The notes beneath the pieces are model-generated. The model did no database searches. It saw only the letters and a program-made list of their open reading frames with translations, and was not told the origin of the DNA. Shown here piece after piece: positions 25,704 through 34,539 of a DNA stretch of 64,000 bases; positions within the stretch are counted from its first letter, which is position 1, and each line of letters starts with the position of its first letter. The position numbers and the translations under genes were made by a program. This DNA is from Granulicella rosea (GTDB taxonomy: Bacteria; Acidobacteriota; Terriglobia; Terriglobales; Acidobacteriaceae): positions 124,001 through 188,000 of the forward strand of contig NZ_FZOU01000006.1 of assembly GCF_900188085.1 (NCBI RefSeq), written 5' to 3'.

Positions 25704-26954
25704 TTACTGGACCGTCAACTGGGTGGCGTGCGAACCGTTGGCGATCGCCACGGCGCAGGTCGGCAGGTGCGAAGCGCTGAACTGCGTTCCCTGAATCCCG
25801 GTCATCGAACCCGTGTGCGCGTCGTAACGCTCACCCGAGACCGAGTCGTCGAGTTGGTTCGAGGTGTAGAGGTATGCGCCGAGAGCGTTTTCCATGGCGA
25901 CACAGGTCGGGCCCGTGGCAACTGCGGCCGTTCCAACCGCCGTCAGCGAGCCGTTCGTCGTGCTGATCGTATAACCGCTCACCGTGTTCGAGTTGTAGTT
26001 CGCGACATACAGGAACTGGCCGCGCGGATCGATGTTCAAGCCCAGCGGAAACTGGCCCGTGGAGGTGGGCGAACCGTTCTTCAACGGCGCCAGCACACCG
26101 GCGATCATCGTGTTGGTGTAGATCTGGTTCGTCGACTTGTCCGTCACGTAGACGAAGCCCGCCGAAGGATCGACCGCGATGCCGCCCGGCGAAGTACCCG
26201 CCGCGAAGCCGGTGCCGGTCGGATCCTGCGTCGAAGCCGTGCCTGGAATTGCGGTCAGCGTCGCCGTCGGATTGCCGCTGGAATCCTTGCCCTGCTGAAA
26301 GACCCGGATGATGCCGAAGGGCGTGCCGCCGGAGGTCGTCTCCTGGTCAGCCACCAGCACATAGGCCGAGGTCTGGCGGATGCCGATCTTGCTGACAGTG
26401 ATGCCGATCGGGCTGTTGCCCAGATTGGCGCCGCCAAGATTCACTGTCGTCGCCGTGCCGAGCGTAACCGTATTCGGGTTGGTCGCCTCGTTGATCGGGA
26501 AGATCGTGATTCCGCCGGTTCCGCTCGTCGCCGTACCCTGGTAGGTAGTGGTCGCGTAGAGGAACTTGCCGCCGCCGTCGACAGCGAGCGCCGTGGGGAA
26601 GCTGCCGAGAGTGTTATAGGTGGCGCCCTGATACAGCTTGCCGTCCGTGCCGATGTTGTAGACCTCGATGGTCGAGTCGTCGTGGTTGGCGACGAAGAGC
26701 GCGGTGCCATCCGGCATCGTCGTCAAGGCGACGGGATTCTTACCCGTGGGGATCGGCGAGTCGGCCAGCGGCAGCAGCGAGCCGGTCTGGTAATCGATCG
26801 CGTACGCGTTGATCAAGCCGGTCGTGGCCGAGGTCTTCGCGGTCACATAGAGGTAGGCCAGCGTGTAGTCGCGGCTGCACGCCGTCACACCAAGGATCAA
26901 CGCCAGAGACACTGCCAGGGCCTTCGCGCCGCGGCCCATATTATTCAACTTCAT
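25704..26954 (-). CDS. Beta-propeller lipoprotein (lactonase/YncE-like), paralogue 1
   Basis: 416 residues. Lipobox LGVTAC with the modified Cys near residue 26, so probably an outer-membrane or periplasmic lipoprotein. The rest is made of repeated blades of the 7-bladed lactonase / YVTN type: LAYLYVTAK, TGLINAYAIDYQTGSL, DGTALFVANHDDSTIEVYNI, GFVYVTDKSTNQIY, GQFLYVANYNSNTVSGYTIS. No catalytic assignment is possible. AAGGGA precedes the ATG. It lies 103 bp downstream of a related gene. Confidence 0.8.
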   Translation of the reverse strand: MKLNNMGRGAKALAVSLALILGVTACSRDYTLAYLYVTAKTSATTGLINAYAIDYQTGSLLPLADSPIPTGKNPVALTTMPDGTALFVANHDDSTIEVYNIGTDGKLYQGATYNTLGSFPTALAVDGGGKFLYATTTYQGTATSGTGGITIFPINEATNPNTVTLGTATTVNLGGANLGNSPIGITVSKIGIRQTSAYVLVADQETTSGGTPFGIIRVFQQGKDSSGNPTATLTAIPGTASTQDPTGTGFAAGTSPGGIAVDPSAGFVYVTDKSTNQIYTNTMIAGVLAPLKNGSPTSTGQFPLGLNIDPRGQFLYVANYNSNTVSGYTISTTNGSLTAVGTAAVATGPTCVAMENALGAYLYTSNQLDDSVSGERYDAHTGSMTGIQGTQFSASHLPTCAVAIANGSHATQLTVQ

Positions 26955-27057
26955 GCGTTTCCCTTACTCCCGGGCTGTCGAATTCCGCCCGTGACATCTT
27001 GTCCAAAACCTCGGGATCGCTTGCGCATCCCGCCTGAGAAATCCGCCCGGCAACCGG

Positions 27058-28416
27058 CTAGATGTTGCCGCTGATGACCATGCACGACGGCTTGCCCGTG
27101 GTCGGGAAGACCGAGCCGCGCGATAGATCGGAGAGGATACCCGTGTTCGCATTGGCGATCTTACCCGTCACCGTGCTGTCCGTGTTGTTCGACGTGTAGA
27201 GATACTGGTTCGTCGGATCGGTCGCAACACACACTGGACCGGCGCCGATGGCGTATGGATTCGCCGAGTCCGCCAGCGGAGCCAGCGCGCCGTTCGAGTC
27301 GATCGTGAACGCCGAGATCGTGCTGTTGGCCGGCGTCAGCGGGTTTGCTGTCGACGACTGATTGACCACATACAGGAACTTGCCGTTCGAGCTGGTGATC
27401 GACTGCACCGGGTGCGAGGTCAGCGCGAGGTTGCTGACGATGCCGGGGCTTACCGTTGAAAGCGAGCAGGCCGTGGAGTTGCTGGTCAGCGGATAGATCG
27501 TATTGTTGGTCGAGTCCGTGACGTACACATACGAGCCGGTCGTGTTGATCGAAGAGAGGTTCGCGGCGCCCGAGAGCGTGATCGTGCCGGTGGTCGGCAC
27601 CGTAAGCTGACCGGTCGAGGAGTTCACCGAGAGCGGATAGAGCGAGGTCTGCGAAAGCGCGTACATGCAGCCGGCGGAGGAGATCTTCACCATCGTCGGC
27701 GCAGCGCCTACCTCAAAGTAGGTCAACTGCTGGTTGTAGTTCGGCGCCGTGGCGATCACCGAGCCAACCTTCTGCTGCAGATTGGTGACCAGCGTGAGGC
27801 GGCCGGTGTCCGCGGCGATCGAGAAGGCGGTGATCGAGCCGTTCAGGTCGCTCGGAATCGTCAGGCCAGCGGAGGTGCAGCCCGCGATGGTGCAGAAGTT
27901 CGGCGAGTTGGTCGGCGTGACCGTGCAGCTCGCCGCCCCGCAGTACGCGGGCGAGTACTTGTCCATCACGTACAGGAAGCTGCCGGTCGAATCGATGACC
28001 GCCCAGACCGGGGTCGTGCCCTGGCTGGAGAAGTTCTGCTGGAAGGTAAGGACTCCGTCGCCACCGACGCTGAACTCCGAGATGTTGCCCTGGGTCGAAG
28101 TCGTGGGCAGGCCAGCAGACCCGGTCGCGGTCGAGACCGTCGCGGCCACGCCGGTGTTGATGACATACACGAAGCGTCCGCCCGCCTTCAGCACGATGCT
28201 CTGGGGGTTCGTGCCGCCGGAGCTGAAGGGAGAGTGCGGCGACTGCGTCAGGTTACCCGTGTAGTCGTCGATCTTGAAGGCGGTGATCTGGTTGTACTGT
28301 GTACCCAGCACCCACATGTAGCCGATGGTGCCGCCACCACACGCCGTCATACCCAAACCCAGTGCTGCCGATGCTACGAGGGCCATCAGAATCCGGCCAA
28401 TCTTGCTCAACGTCAT
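27058..28416 (-). CDS. Beta-propeller lipoprotein (lactonase/YncE-like), paralogue 2
   Basis: 452 residues, start set by AAGGA 5 nt before the ATG. Lipobox LGMTAC (Cys near residue 26), then GGGTIGYMWVLG and repeated propeller blades such as NQITAFKIDDYTGNL, GRFVYVINTG, GSFLYVMDKYS, GSYVYVTDSTNNTIYPL, GKFLYVVNQSS and NQYLYTSNNTDSTVTG. An inserted Cys-bearing loop (CGAASC, CTIAGC) may form disulfides. Clearly related to the neighbour at 25704-26954 and probably a tandem duplication. Function unknown; extracytoplasmic binding or scaffolding is typical for the family. Confidence 0.8.
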   Translation of the reverse strand: MTLSKIGRILMALVASAALGLGMTACGGGTIGYMWVLGTQYNQITAFKIDDYTGNLTQSPHSPFSSGGTNPQSIVLKAGGRFVYVINTGVAATVSTATGSAGLPTTSTQGNISEFSVGGDGVLTFQQNFSSQGTTPVWAVIDSTGSFLYVMDKYSPAYCGAASCTVTPTNSPNFCTIAGCTSAGLTIPSDLNGSITAFSIAADTGRLTLVTNLQQKVGSVIATAPNYNQQLTYFEVGAAPTMVKISSAGCMYALSQTSLYPLSVNSSTGQLTVPTTGTITLSGAANLSSINTTGSYVYVTDSTNNTIYPLTSNSTACSLSTVSPGIVSNLALTSHPVQSITSSNGKFLYVVNQSSTANPLTPANSTISAFTIDSNGALAPLADSANPYAIGAGPVCVATDPTNQYLYTSNNTDSTVTGKIANANTGILSDLSRGSVFPTTGKPSCMVISGNI

Positions 28417-28590
28417 GCGCTTCCTTCATCCTCGCGGAGAGCCTCTCAAGGCCGTCCTGTGTTGCGAGCAAACTCTCTAGGGGATCAGTTCCTCTATTTA
28501 TTGTAGAAGCAAGCGAGAGTTTGTGCCACTTTACGAAGCTCTCCCTACTTCCCGGTGTGGCTATTCGACGTAACCGGGCGAAAAAGTGAA

Positions 28591-28626
28591 GCAGCGACCG
28601 GGCGAAGATTTTCGCCGAAGTCGCTG
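28591..28626 (-). terminator. Terminator of the M13 peptidase gene
   Basis: Stem GCAGCGAC / GTCGCTGC continued inward by GGCGAA / TTCGCC around a 4-nt loop. The minus strand then reads TTCACTTTTTCG. It lies 27 bp past the M13 stop codon. Confidence 0.7.
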
Positions 28627-28652
28627 CCCACACCCATTCCCGCCTGTCCGGC

Positions 28653-30716
28653 TTACCAGACGCGGCAGCTCTTCTCCGGCATCATCGGCTGGCCGACCTT
28701 GCAACCGAAGGCCTTGCCGAACTGGTCGAAGTTCTGGACCGTGCCGCGCACGCGCCACTCGGCGGTGGAGTGCGGATCGGTCTTGGCCTGCACCCGCGCC
28801 GCCGCTTCACGCTGATTTTCGCACCACACCTGGCCGAAGCCGATGAAGAACCGCTGCTGCGCGGTGTAGCCATCCACCTTCGGCGCGGCGTCGATGCCGC
28901 CCTTGTCGGCCAGCGTCGCCAACAGCGCCTGGTACGCGATGCGAATGCCGCCGTTGTCGGCCGTGTTCTCGCCCAGCGTCAGCCGGCCGTTCAGCTTCTG
29001 TCCCGGCGCCGCCTCGAAGCCCGAATACTCGTCCGCGATGCAGGAGGTCCGCTCGTTGAAGTTCGCCAGATCGTCCTTGGTGAACCAGTCCCGCCGATTG
29101 CCCTTGCCGTCGAACTTCGCGCCCTGGTCGTCGAAGCCATGCGTCATCTCGTGCCCGATGACCGCGCCGATCGCGCCGAAGTTCACCGCCGGATCGAGCT
29201 TGTTGTCGAAGAACGGAGGCTGCAGAATGCCGGCCGGGAAGTTGATGTCGTTCTGGCTCGGGTTGTAGTACGCGTTCACGGTCGGCGGAGTCATGCTCCA
29301 CTCCTTCTCGTCCGGCGCCTTGCCCAGCTTGGCCATGTTGCGCTTGTGATCGAACGCGGCCGTGCGCTCGGCGTTGCCGATGACGTCGTCGCGCCTCACC
29401 AGCAGCGTGCTGTAGTCGCGCCAGCTCTCCGGGTAGCCGATCTTCTGCCGGATCGCGTCCAGCTTGGCCTTGGCCTCGGCTCTGGTCTCCGGCCCCATCC
29501 ACGGGAGTGTCTTCAGGTCCTCGTCGAGCGAGCGCTCAAGCGCGGCGACCAGCTTCTCCATATTGGCCTTCGCGTCCGGCGGGAAGTTCTGCTTCACCCA
29601 GTCCTGCCCGACAGCCTCGCCCAGCGCCGCATCGGTCGCGCGGGTGCAGCGCTGCCAGCGCGGAGTCTGCTGCTTCTGCCCGTTCAGGATCGCGGCGAAG
29701 AAGTCGAAGTTCTCCTTCACGAACGGCTCGGAGAGCTGCGCGGCGGCGCCATGCAGCTCGCGCCAGCGGAAGTAGCTCTTCAGCGCGTTCAGGTTTTCGG
29801 CCTTCAACACCGCGCTCATCCCGCTCACATACTGCGGCGACGTCACGTCCACCGTCGCAACCGAAGCCACGCCTTCGCCCGCCAGCAGCTTCTTCCAGTC
29901 GTAGTTCGGGCTGAGCGCCTGCAGCTCGGCCACGGCCAGGATGTGATAACGCTTGTCCGGGTCGCGCATCTCCACCCGCGACATCTGCGCCTTCGCGAGG
30001 GCGGTCTCGATCCGCAGGACGTCCGCGGCCTCGGCGGCTGCCTTCTCCGGGCTGTCGCCCAGCAGGGTGAACATCTTCTCCACGTGCGCGACGTACTGCT
30101 CGCGAATCTTCTTCGAGCGGTCGTCGTCGTTCAAATAGTAGTCGCGATCCGGCAGCGAGAGCACGCCCTGTCCGGTCGCAAGAATCTGCTTCGTCGAATC
30201 CTTCTGATCCTGCGTGACCGCGACGCCGAAGACCATCGCGTGGCCGAAGCGGTGCAGCATCGCCACGTCGAAGGTCGCGAGATCGTCCTTATCCTTCAGC
30301 GCGGCGATAGCCTCCAGGTTCGGCGCAATGGGCTTCGCACCCAGCGTGTCGGCCAGCTTCGTGTCCATGCACGCGGCGAAGTAGTCGCCGTACTTCTTCT
30401 GGAGCGGCGTCTTCGGCGCGGTCGCGGCGGCCTGCAGATCCTGATAGAGCAGATACACGTTGCGCTGCGCCAGCTCGTCGAAGGCGCCCCAGCGCACCTT
30501 GGTGTCGGGAATCGGATTGTTCTTCAGCCAGTTGCCGCAGGCGAACTTGTAGAAGTCGTTGCAGGGATCGACCGTCTTGTCGATCGCCGACAGGTCGAAG
30601 CTGATCGGCTTCGTGGGAATCTCGGTGGGCAGATCGGACGGCGAACCCACTTGCCCGGCGGCGGCAGAGGCCATCGCGGCAGAGAGGAAGAAGGCACCAA
30701 CGGATGAAAGACGCAT
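28653..30716 (-). CDS. Secreted M13-family (neprilysin/PepO-like) metallopeptidase
   Basis: 687 residues: a signal peptide (ends near ASAAAGQ), the M13 N-terminal domain starting DKTVDPCNDFYKFACGNWLKNNPIP, and the catalytic domain with VIGHEMTHGFDDQG (zinc ligands and catalytic Glu), the third ligand in LGENTADNGG, the substrate-binding VNAYYNPSQNDINFPAGILQPP and the C-terminal CRVW typical of the family. GAGGAG lies 4 nt before the ATG. Such enzymes cleave small peptides outside the cytoplasm and are abundant in Acidobacteriota. Monocistronic. Confidence 0.94.
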   Translation of the reverse strand: MRLSSVGAFFLSAAMASAAAGQVGSPSDLPTEIPTKPISFDLSAIDKTVDPCNDFYKFACGNWLKNNPIPDTKVRWGAFDELAQRNVYLLYQDLQAAATAPKTPLQKKYGDYFAACMDTKLADTLGAKPIAPNLEAIAALKDKDDLATFDVAMLHRFGHAMVFGVAVTQDQKDSTKQILATGQGVLSLPDRDYYLNDDDRSKKIREQYVAHVEKMFTLLGDSPEKAAAEAADVLRIETALAKAQMSRVEMRDPDKRYHILAVAELQALSPNYDWKKLLAGEGVASVATVDVTSPQYVSGMSAVLKAENLNALKSYFRWRELHGAAAQLSEPFVKENFDFFAAILNGQKQQTPRWQRCTRATDAALGEAVGQDWVKQNFPPDAKANMEKLVAALERSLDEDLKTLPWMGPETRAEAKAKLDAIRQKIGYPESWRDYSTLLVRRDDVIGNAERTAAFDHKRNMAKLGKAPDEKEWSMTPPTVNAYYNPSQNDINFPAGILQPPFFDNKLDPAVNFGAIGAVIGHEMTHGFDDQGAKFDGKGNRRDWFTKDDLANFNERTSCIADEYSGFEAAPGQKLNGRLTLGENTADNGGIRIAYQALLATLADKGGIDAAPKVDGYTAQQRFFIGFGQVWCENQREAAARVQAKTDPHSTAEWRVRGTVQNFDQFGKAFGCKVGQPMMPEKSCRVW

Positions 30717-30893
30717 GAAACTCCTCGAAATAAAGCTATGGGCCCGGTTTCAATCAGAGAAGTCTGATCTGCGGAAAGCGGCGATGAAGTGAGTTTACAG
30801 CGTCCGGATCGATCCGAGTTCCGGGCAGGGCTTGTTCAAGGGCACGGCTTCACAGGCCTCTGGATCAGGCATTCTGCTTGTAAAGCCGTCCTG

Positions 30894-31087
30894 CTTAAGG
30901 GCACGGCTTCAGCCGTGCCATAAAGGCTGCACTTTGCTTTGCGGCTTCAGCCGCTGAGGTACGCTCTTGCTGCCGCAAATCCGCGAGACAAAAGCACCCG
31001 CCGCCGACACGCAAAAAAGGAACACCTCAGCGGCTAAAGCCGCGCTTGACTGTCGGCGAGGTGGCACGGCTGAAGCCGTGCCCATAA
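30894..31087. repeat. Nested palindromic intergenic element, copy 2
   Basis: Same plan as 3627-3810: outer arms CTTAAG plus GGCACGGCTTCAGCCGTGCC at 30894-30919, mirrored at 31063-31083; inner arms GCGGCTTCAGCCGCTGAGGTA and CACCTCAGCGGCTAAAGCCGC. The core differs from copy 1. A truncated half unit (AAGGGCACGGCTTCAC) precedes it at 30837-30852. The rest of the 412-bp gap 30717-31128 shows nothing else. Confidence 0.8.
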
Positions 31088-31128
31088 CAAAACGCCGTTC
31101 GTCGGAACGATTGGGTTAGCCGTTGGAG

Positions 31129-32214
31129 CTAAAAAATCTTCACGTGGATCGTCAGATACTTCTTCGGATCCTGCCGGATCGTCGTCATCAGCCCGCTGGT
31201 CTCGGTCAGCAGGTGGTTCAGGTTCACGTACGCCTGATCGTCGGTCGCGAGCTTGCCCAGCGTTCCCTTGCCTGTGCGGACGCCGGCCAGCAGCAGGTGC
31301 GTCTCGTCGACCGTATCCTTCAACTTCTGCGCGAAGACCGGGTCGTTGATCAGCATGCCGACCGCGCCCTGCCCCTTTTCGACCTGGGTCATCAGGGTAT
31401 TGGCGTGAGTCAGCGTGGTGTTCAGGTTGTTGTAAAGCGTCTCATCCTTCAACAACTTACCCGCCGAGCCGTTGCCCTTGTCGAGCGAGACGGCGATATT
31501 GTCCATCCGGGTCGCCGCGTCGTTCAGCTTGTTGTAGACCGAGTCGTCGGTCAGGAACTTGCCCACCGAGCCGCGACCGTTGTTCAGGTTCTTCTCGAGC
31601 ATGTTCAACTGGTCGACCGTCGCCGTGAGCTTGTTGTAGAGCTCCGGGTTCGAGATAAGCTGGCCGACCGTGCCCTTGCCCTTCTGCAGATCGTCGACGG
31701 TGGCGTTCAGCTTGGCGAGAATCACGTTCAGACTCTCGACCGTGCCCTGGCTCGCCTTCACCACGTCCGAGATGCTCGGATTCTGCGAGGTGTGCAGCTC
31801 GTCGCCATCGCGCAGCGGCGCGCCGATCGCCGTCTGGCTGTTGATGTCGATCACCGTATCGCCCAGCACGCCGACCGTGGTCAGCGACGCCTTCGAATCC
31901 TGCCGCAGGTCCGGCGAGTAGCGGCCGTCGATCTTCAGCACTACGCGCACCGGCGTCAGCTTCCGCGCCGGGTCGGAGACGATGGCGACGCTCTTGACCG
32001 AACCGATCGTGACGCCCTGAAGATTCACCCCGCCGCCCTCCTTCAGGCCGCCTGCGTTCTCAAAGTAGACCATCACGGTCAGCTTCTTTGAGAACAGCCC
32101 CAGGCCCGAGGCGGAGGTCATCAAAAACAGCAGCGAGACCAGGATCACGGCCGAGACCATCACGATCACCCCGACCTTCAGTTGCGACCACCGTACCTCC
32201 TGCTGGCTGGGCAT
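31129..32214 (-). CDS. MCE/MlaD-family lipid-transport protein
   Basis: 361 residues from the ATG at 32214 (AAGGAG 5 nt upstream). A single N-terminal TM anchor (about 12-33, VGVIVMVSAVILVSLLFLM) is followed by one MCE domain (about 45-120) with FENAGGLKEGGGVNLQGVTIGSV. The C-terminal 230 residues are built from repeats of a 20-30 residue unit (GKGTVGQLISNPELYNKL, GRGSVGKFLTDDSVYNKL, GNGSAGKLLKDETLYNNL, GQGAVGMLINDPVFAQKL), predicted helical. Such proteins form periplasmic channels for phospholipid transport together with MlaE/MlaF, but no such genes are adjacent. Confidence 0.85.
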   Translation of the reverse strand: MPSQQEVRWSQLKVGVIVMVSAVILVSLLFLMTSASGLGLFSKKLTVMVYFENAGGLKEGGGVNLQGVTIGSVKSVAIVSDPARKLTPVRVVLKIDGRYSPDLRQDSKASLTTVGVLGDTVIDINSQTAIGAPLRDGDELHTSQNPSISDVVKASQGTVESLNVILAKLNATVDDLQKGKGTVGQLISNPELYNKLTATVDQLNMLEKNLNNGRGSVGKFLTDDSVYNKLNDAATRMDNIAVSLDKGNGSAGKLLKDETLYNNLNTTLTHANTLMTQVEKGQGAVGMLINDPVFAQKLKDTVDETHLLLAGVRTGKGTLGKLATDDQAYVNLNHLLTETSGLMTTIRQDPKKYLTIHVKIF

Positions 32215-32361
32215 AGATCTCCTTGGCGCCGCGCTGAACGGCTTTGGTCCCGACTCTCTGACGCTCGATACCTCTGAGAATACAACACGCCCGTCCGCGT
32301 TTCGTGTGTTGAAACTCAAGGGGCTTCCACAGGAATGGATGCGCCGCGGAGGCGAACGGTT

Positions 32362-32745
32362 TCAGCCGCCGGACTCCATCACGACCACCGCCATCGCCAG
32401 CTCGCGGCTGTGCGTCAGGCTGAGCGAGATGTTCGTCACGCCCATCTTCGCCGCCCGCTCGGCCGCGCGTCCGCTCAGATGCAGCGTCGGACGCTGCCCC
32501 GGCAGGCGGCGCACCTCGATCTCCTGCCACGAGACGCCGCGCGCGATGCCCGTACCCAGCGCCTTCGCCCCGGCCTCCTTGGCCGCGAATCGCGCCGCGA
32601 AGCTCTCCGCCGAGCCCTTCTTCCGCTGGCAGTACTCGATCTCCCCGGCGGTGAAGATGCGTTGGAGAAAGCGTTCCCCAAAGCGCTCCAGGCTTTTCTC
32701 GATGCGGGTGATCTCGGTCAGATCCGTACCGATGCCGACAACCAT
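32362..32745 (-). CDS. acpS: Holo-[acyl-carrier-protein] synthase
   Basis: Transfers phosphopantetheine from CoA to ACP. 127 residues with the two signature blocks: GIGTDLTEITRIEKSLERFG (catalytic Asp) and RFAAKEAGAKALGTG (catalytic Glu/Lys), ending in NISLSLTHSRELAMAVVV. It lies 147 bp upstream of the MCE gene on the same strand, possibly in one transcript. Confidence 0.93.
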   Translation of the reverse strand: MVVGIGTDLTEITRIEKSLERFGERFLQRIFTAGEIEYCQRKKGSAESFAARFAAKEAGAKALGTGIARGVSWQEIEVRRLPGQRPTLHLSGRAAERAAKMGVTNISLSLTHSRELAMAVVVMESGG

Positions 32746-32919
32746 GCTGTTCCCTCCACTGTCCCGTTTTACGTCTTTACCTCACGATATGCCGTTCCAC
32801 CGAAAACGTGCACCAAGGTCACATGACAACCGGTTTCGGACACCATGCCGGCATCGCAACCCTATACCGATGAAGAGTTTGACGGCAGAAACCAACAAGC
32901 CGATGCGGAGCGGACCAAC

Positions 32920-33285
32920 ATGAATACACACGATCTCCACGGATATAGCTACGAAGACCGGCAGGGCGTTCTGCCTATCCTTACCAAGGCGTTCACGCAC
33001 TGCGGCGGCTGGGTGCTCGACCGCAAGACGACCTCGGCCAGCACGATGGAGTTCAAGCTGGAGATTCAACTGCGCAGCATCATGGAGCTCTACAGCTCGC
33101 TGGTCGCCTCCGGCATCGAACTGACGCGCATCGCGCACGCCACCCTGACCGACCTCTGCACCTGCCGCCAGCACGTCGACCGCGCCGGCGAACCGAACCA
33201 GGTCGTGTGCATCCGGCTGGAGCTGAACTTCCTCGAGGATGTCACGCTGCACTCGCTGCTGATGACCGGATCGGGGATGGCGTGA
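32920..33285 (+). CDS. Conserved-looking 121-residue protein of unknown function
   Basis: Starts MNTHDLHGYSYEDRQGVLP, with GGAG about 9 nt before the ATG; an in-frame ATG at 32845 would add 25 low-quality residues. Soluble, no signal peptide. One segment (EFKLEIQLRSIMELYSSLVASG) looks helical; several Cys and His residues cluster at CTCRQH and HCGG, which could bind metal. I do not recognise the family. Its codon usage fits the host. Single gene, divergent from acpS. Confidence 0.6.
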   Translation: MNTHDLHGYSYEDRQGVLPILTKAFTHCGGWVLDRKTTSASTMEFKLEIQLRSIMELYSSLVASGIELTRIAHATLTDLCTCRQHVDRAGEPNQVVCIRLELNFLEDVTLHSLLMTGSGMA

Positions 33286-33453
33286 TGCATACCTGCAAGA
33301 ACGTCTGCTCCGCCAAAAAAGCCGCGCTGCCTTATCCGTCAGGCCCAGTTGGCCGCGCTTCGAACTGACAGGGAGGCTGTCGCTCCTATGGAACCAGCCC
33401 CCGAGTCCACTCGCCAGCCAGCTCGTCGTCATCGGAAACCGCATCGGCCTTTC

Positions 33454-33533
33454 AGGTGGAAGCATGTGGCTTCAGCCCTGGGCACTCCGCCGATGCGGAA
33501 GAAGAGCCGGGGCTGAAGCCCCATGCTTCCACC
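33454..33533. repeat. Inverted repeat, GGAAGCATG family
   Basis: Arms AGGTGGAAGCATG plus GGCTTCAGCCC and GGGCTGAAGCC plus CATGCTTCCACCT, around a 31-bp core. It lies in the 340-bp gap 33286-33625, which is otherwise empty apart from the promoter region of the AIM24 gene. A relative is at 48741-48819. Confidence 0.75.
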
Positions 33534-33625
33534 TGCCGTGCCGCGAGCCTAAGCGGAACCTTTCCTCACCGCCGCCCGTAAATACAGGTGTAAGCTGTCG
33601 TTGAAACAGCGCGCGGAGGAAGTTC

Positions 33626-34384
33626 ATGCAAAGCCGGATTCTCGGAACCACGATGCCCGTCCTCGAAGTACTGCTGCAGCCGAACGAAGCCGTCATCTCC
33701 GAGGCCGGCGAGCTGAGCTGGATGACCAGCTCCATCCAGATGACGACCCACACCCAGATGGGCGGGGGCGGCGGGCTGCTCGGCATCATCAAACGCGTCG
33801 CCGGCGGCGGCACCCTCTTCATGACCGAGTACCGCGCCTACGGCCAGGTCGGCGAGATCGCCTTCGCAACCAAGGTGCCCGGCCATATCGTCCCCATCGA
33901 GCTGGGCGGCATGGACTATATGATCCATCGCCACGGCTTCCTGTGCGCGACCGAAAACGTGCAGCTCGGCGTCGGCTTCCAGCAGTCGCTGGGCGCTGGC
34001 ATCTTCGGCGGCGACGGTTTCCTGCTGCAGAAGGTCTCGGGCCACGGCACGGCTTGGCTCGAACTCTCGGGCGAGGTGATCGTCAAGGATCTACGTCCTG
34101 GCGAGCAGCTTCGCGTGCATCCCGGCCATGTCGGCGCGTTTCAGGGCTGCGTCTCGTTCCAGATCACGACCGTTCCGGGCATCAAGAACATGATCTTCGG
34201 CGGCGACGGCATCTTCCTCGCCGTGCTGACCGGACCGGGCCGCGTGTGGCTCCAGACCCTGCCGATCTCGCGCCTCGCCCACCAGATCCTCGAATACGCA
34301 CCCAGCGAACGCCGCAGGGAAAATGTTACGACAGGCGTGGTTGGCGGGATCATCGGCTCGCTGATCGACTCCAACCGGGGCTGA
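33626..34384 (+). CDS. AIM24 / TIGR00266 family protein
   Basis: 252 residues of a beta-rich, TRAP-like fold: VLLQPNEAVISEAGELSWMT near the start, then MGGGGGLLGIIKRVAGGGTLFMTEY, GHIVPIEL, FLLQKVSGHGTAWLELSGEVIVKDL and GIKNMIFGGDGIFLAVLTGPGRVWLQTLP. These Gly-rich blocks are diagnostic of the family (related to yeast Aim24), whose bacterial role is unknown. A hydrophobic Gly-rich C-terminus (GVVGGIIGSLI) may touch the membrane. GGAGG about 10 nt upstream supports the ATG. Confidence 0.88.
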   Translation: MQSRILGTTMPVLEVLLQPNEAVISEAGELSWMTSSIQMTTHTQMGGGGGLLGIIKRVAGGGTLFMTEYRAYGQVGEIAFATKVPGHIVPIELGGMDYMIHRHGFLCATENVQLGVGFQQSLGAGIFGGDGFLLQKVSGHGTAWLELSGEVIVKDLRPGEQLRVHPGHVGAFQGCVSFQITTVPGIKNMIFGGDGIFLAVLTGPGRVWLQTLPISRLAHQILEYAPSERRRENVTTGVVGGIIGSLIDSNRG

Positions 34385-34399
34385 AGAACCTCTACCGTT

Positions 34400-34444
34400 G
34401 GGGCGCCCCATTCTTCGCTCGCACTGTGAGCGAAGGGTGGGACG
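34400..34444. repeat. Inverted repeat of the GGGTGGGA family, short copy
   Basis: GGGGCGCCCCATTCTTCGCTC, a short loop, then GAGCGAAGGGTGGGACG. Located directly after the AIM24 gene. Compare 5520-5562 and 10514-10626. Confidence 0.65.
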
Positions 34445-34539
34445 TAGACCGATCGAACCACGACTTCTACTGGCCCAAACTTTGGTCGATACAACCGAGG
34501 TGTTGCCGCCGCCCGCCCGGACCGCGTAGACTCGCAGGC

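Noticed and set aside
33601..34539. N-terminal extension of the dienelactone hydrolase frame
   Set aside because: Overlaps the AIM24 gene in another frame and would precede the clear signal peptide that begins at 34540.
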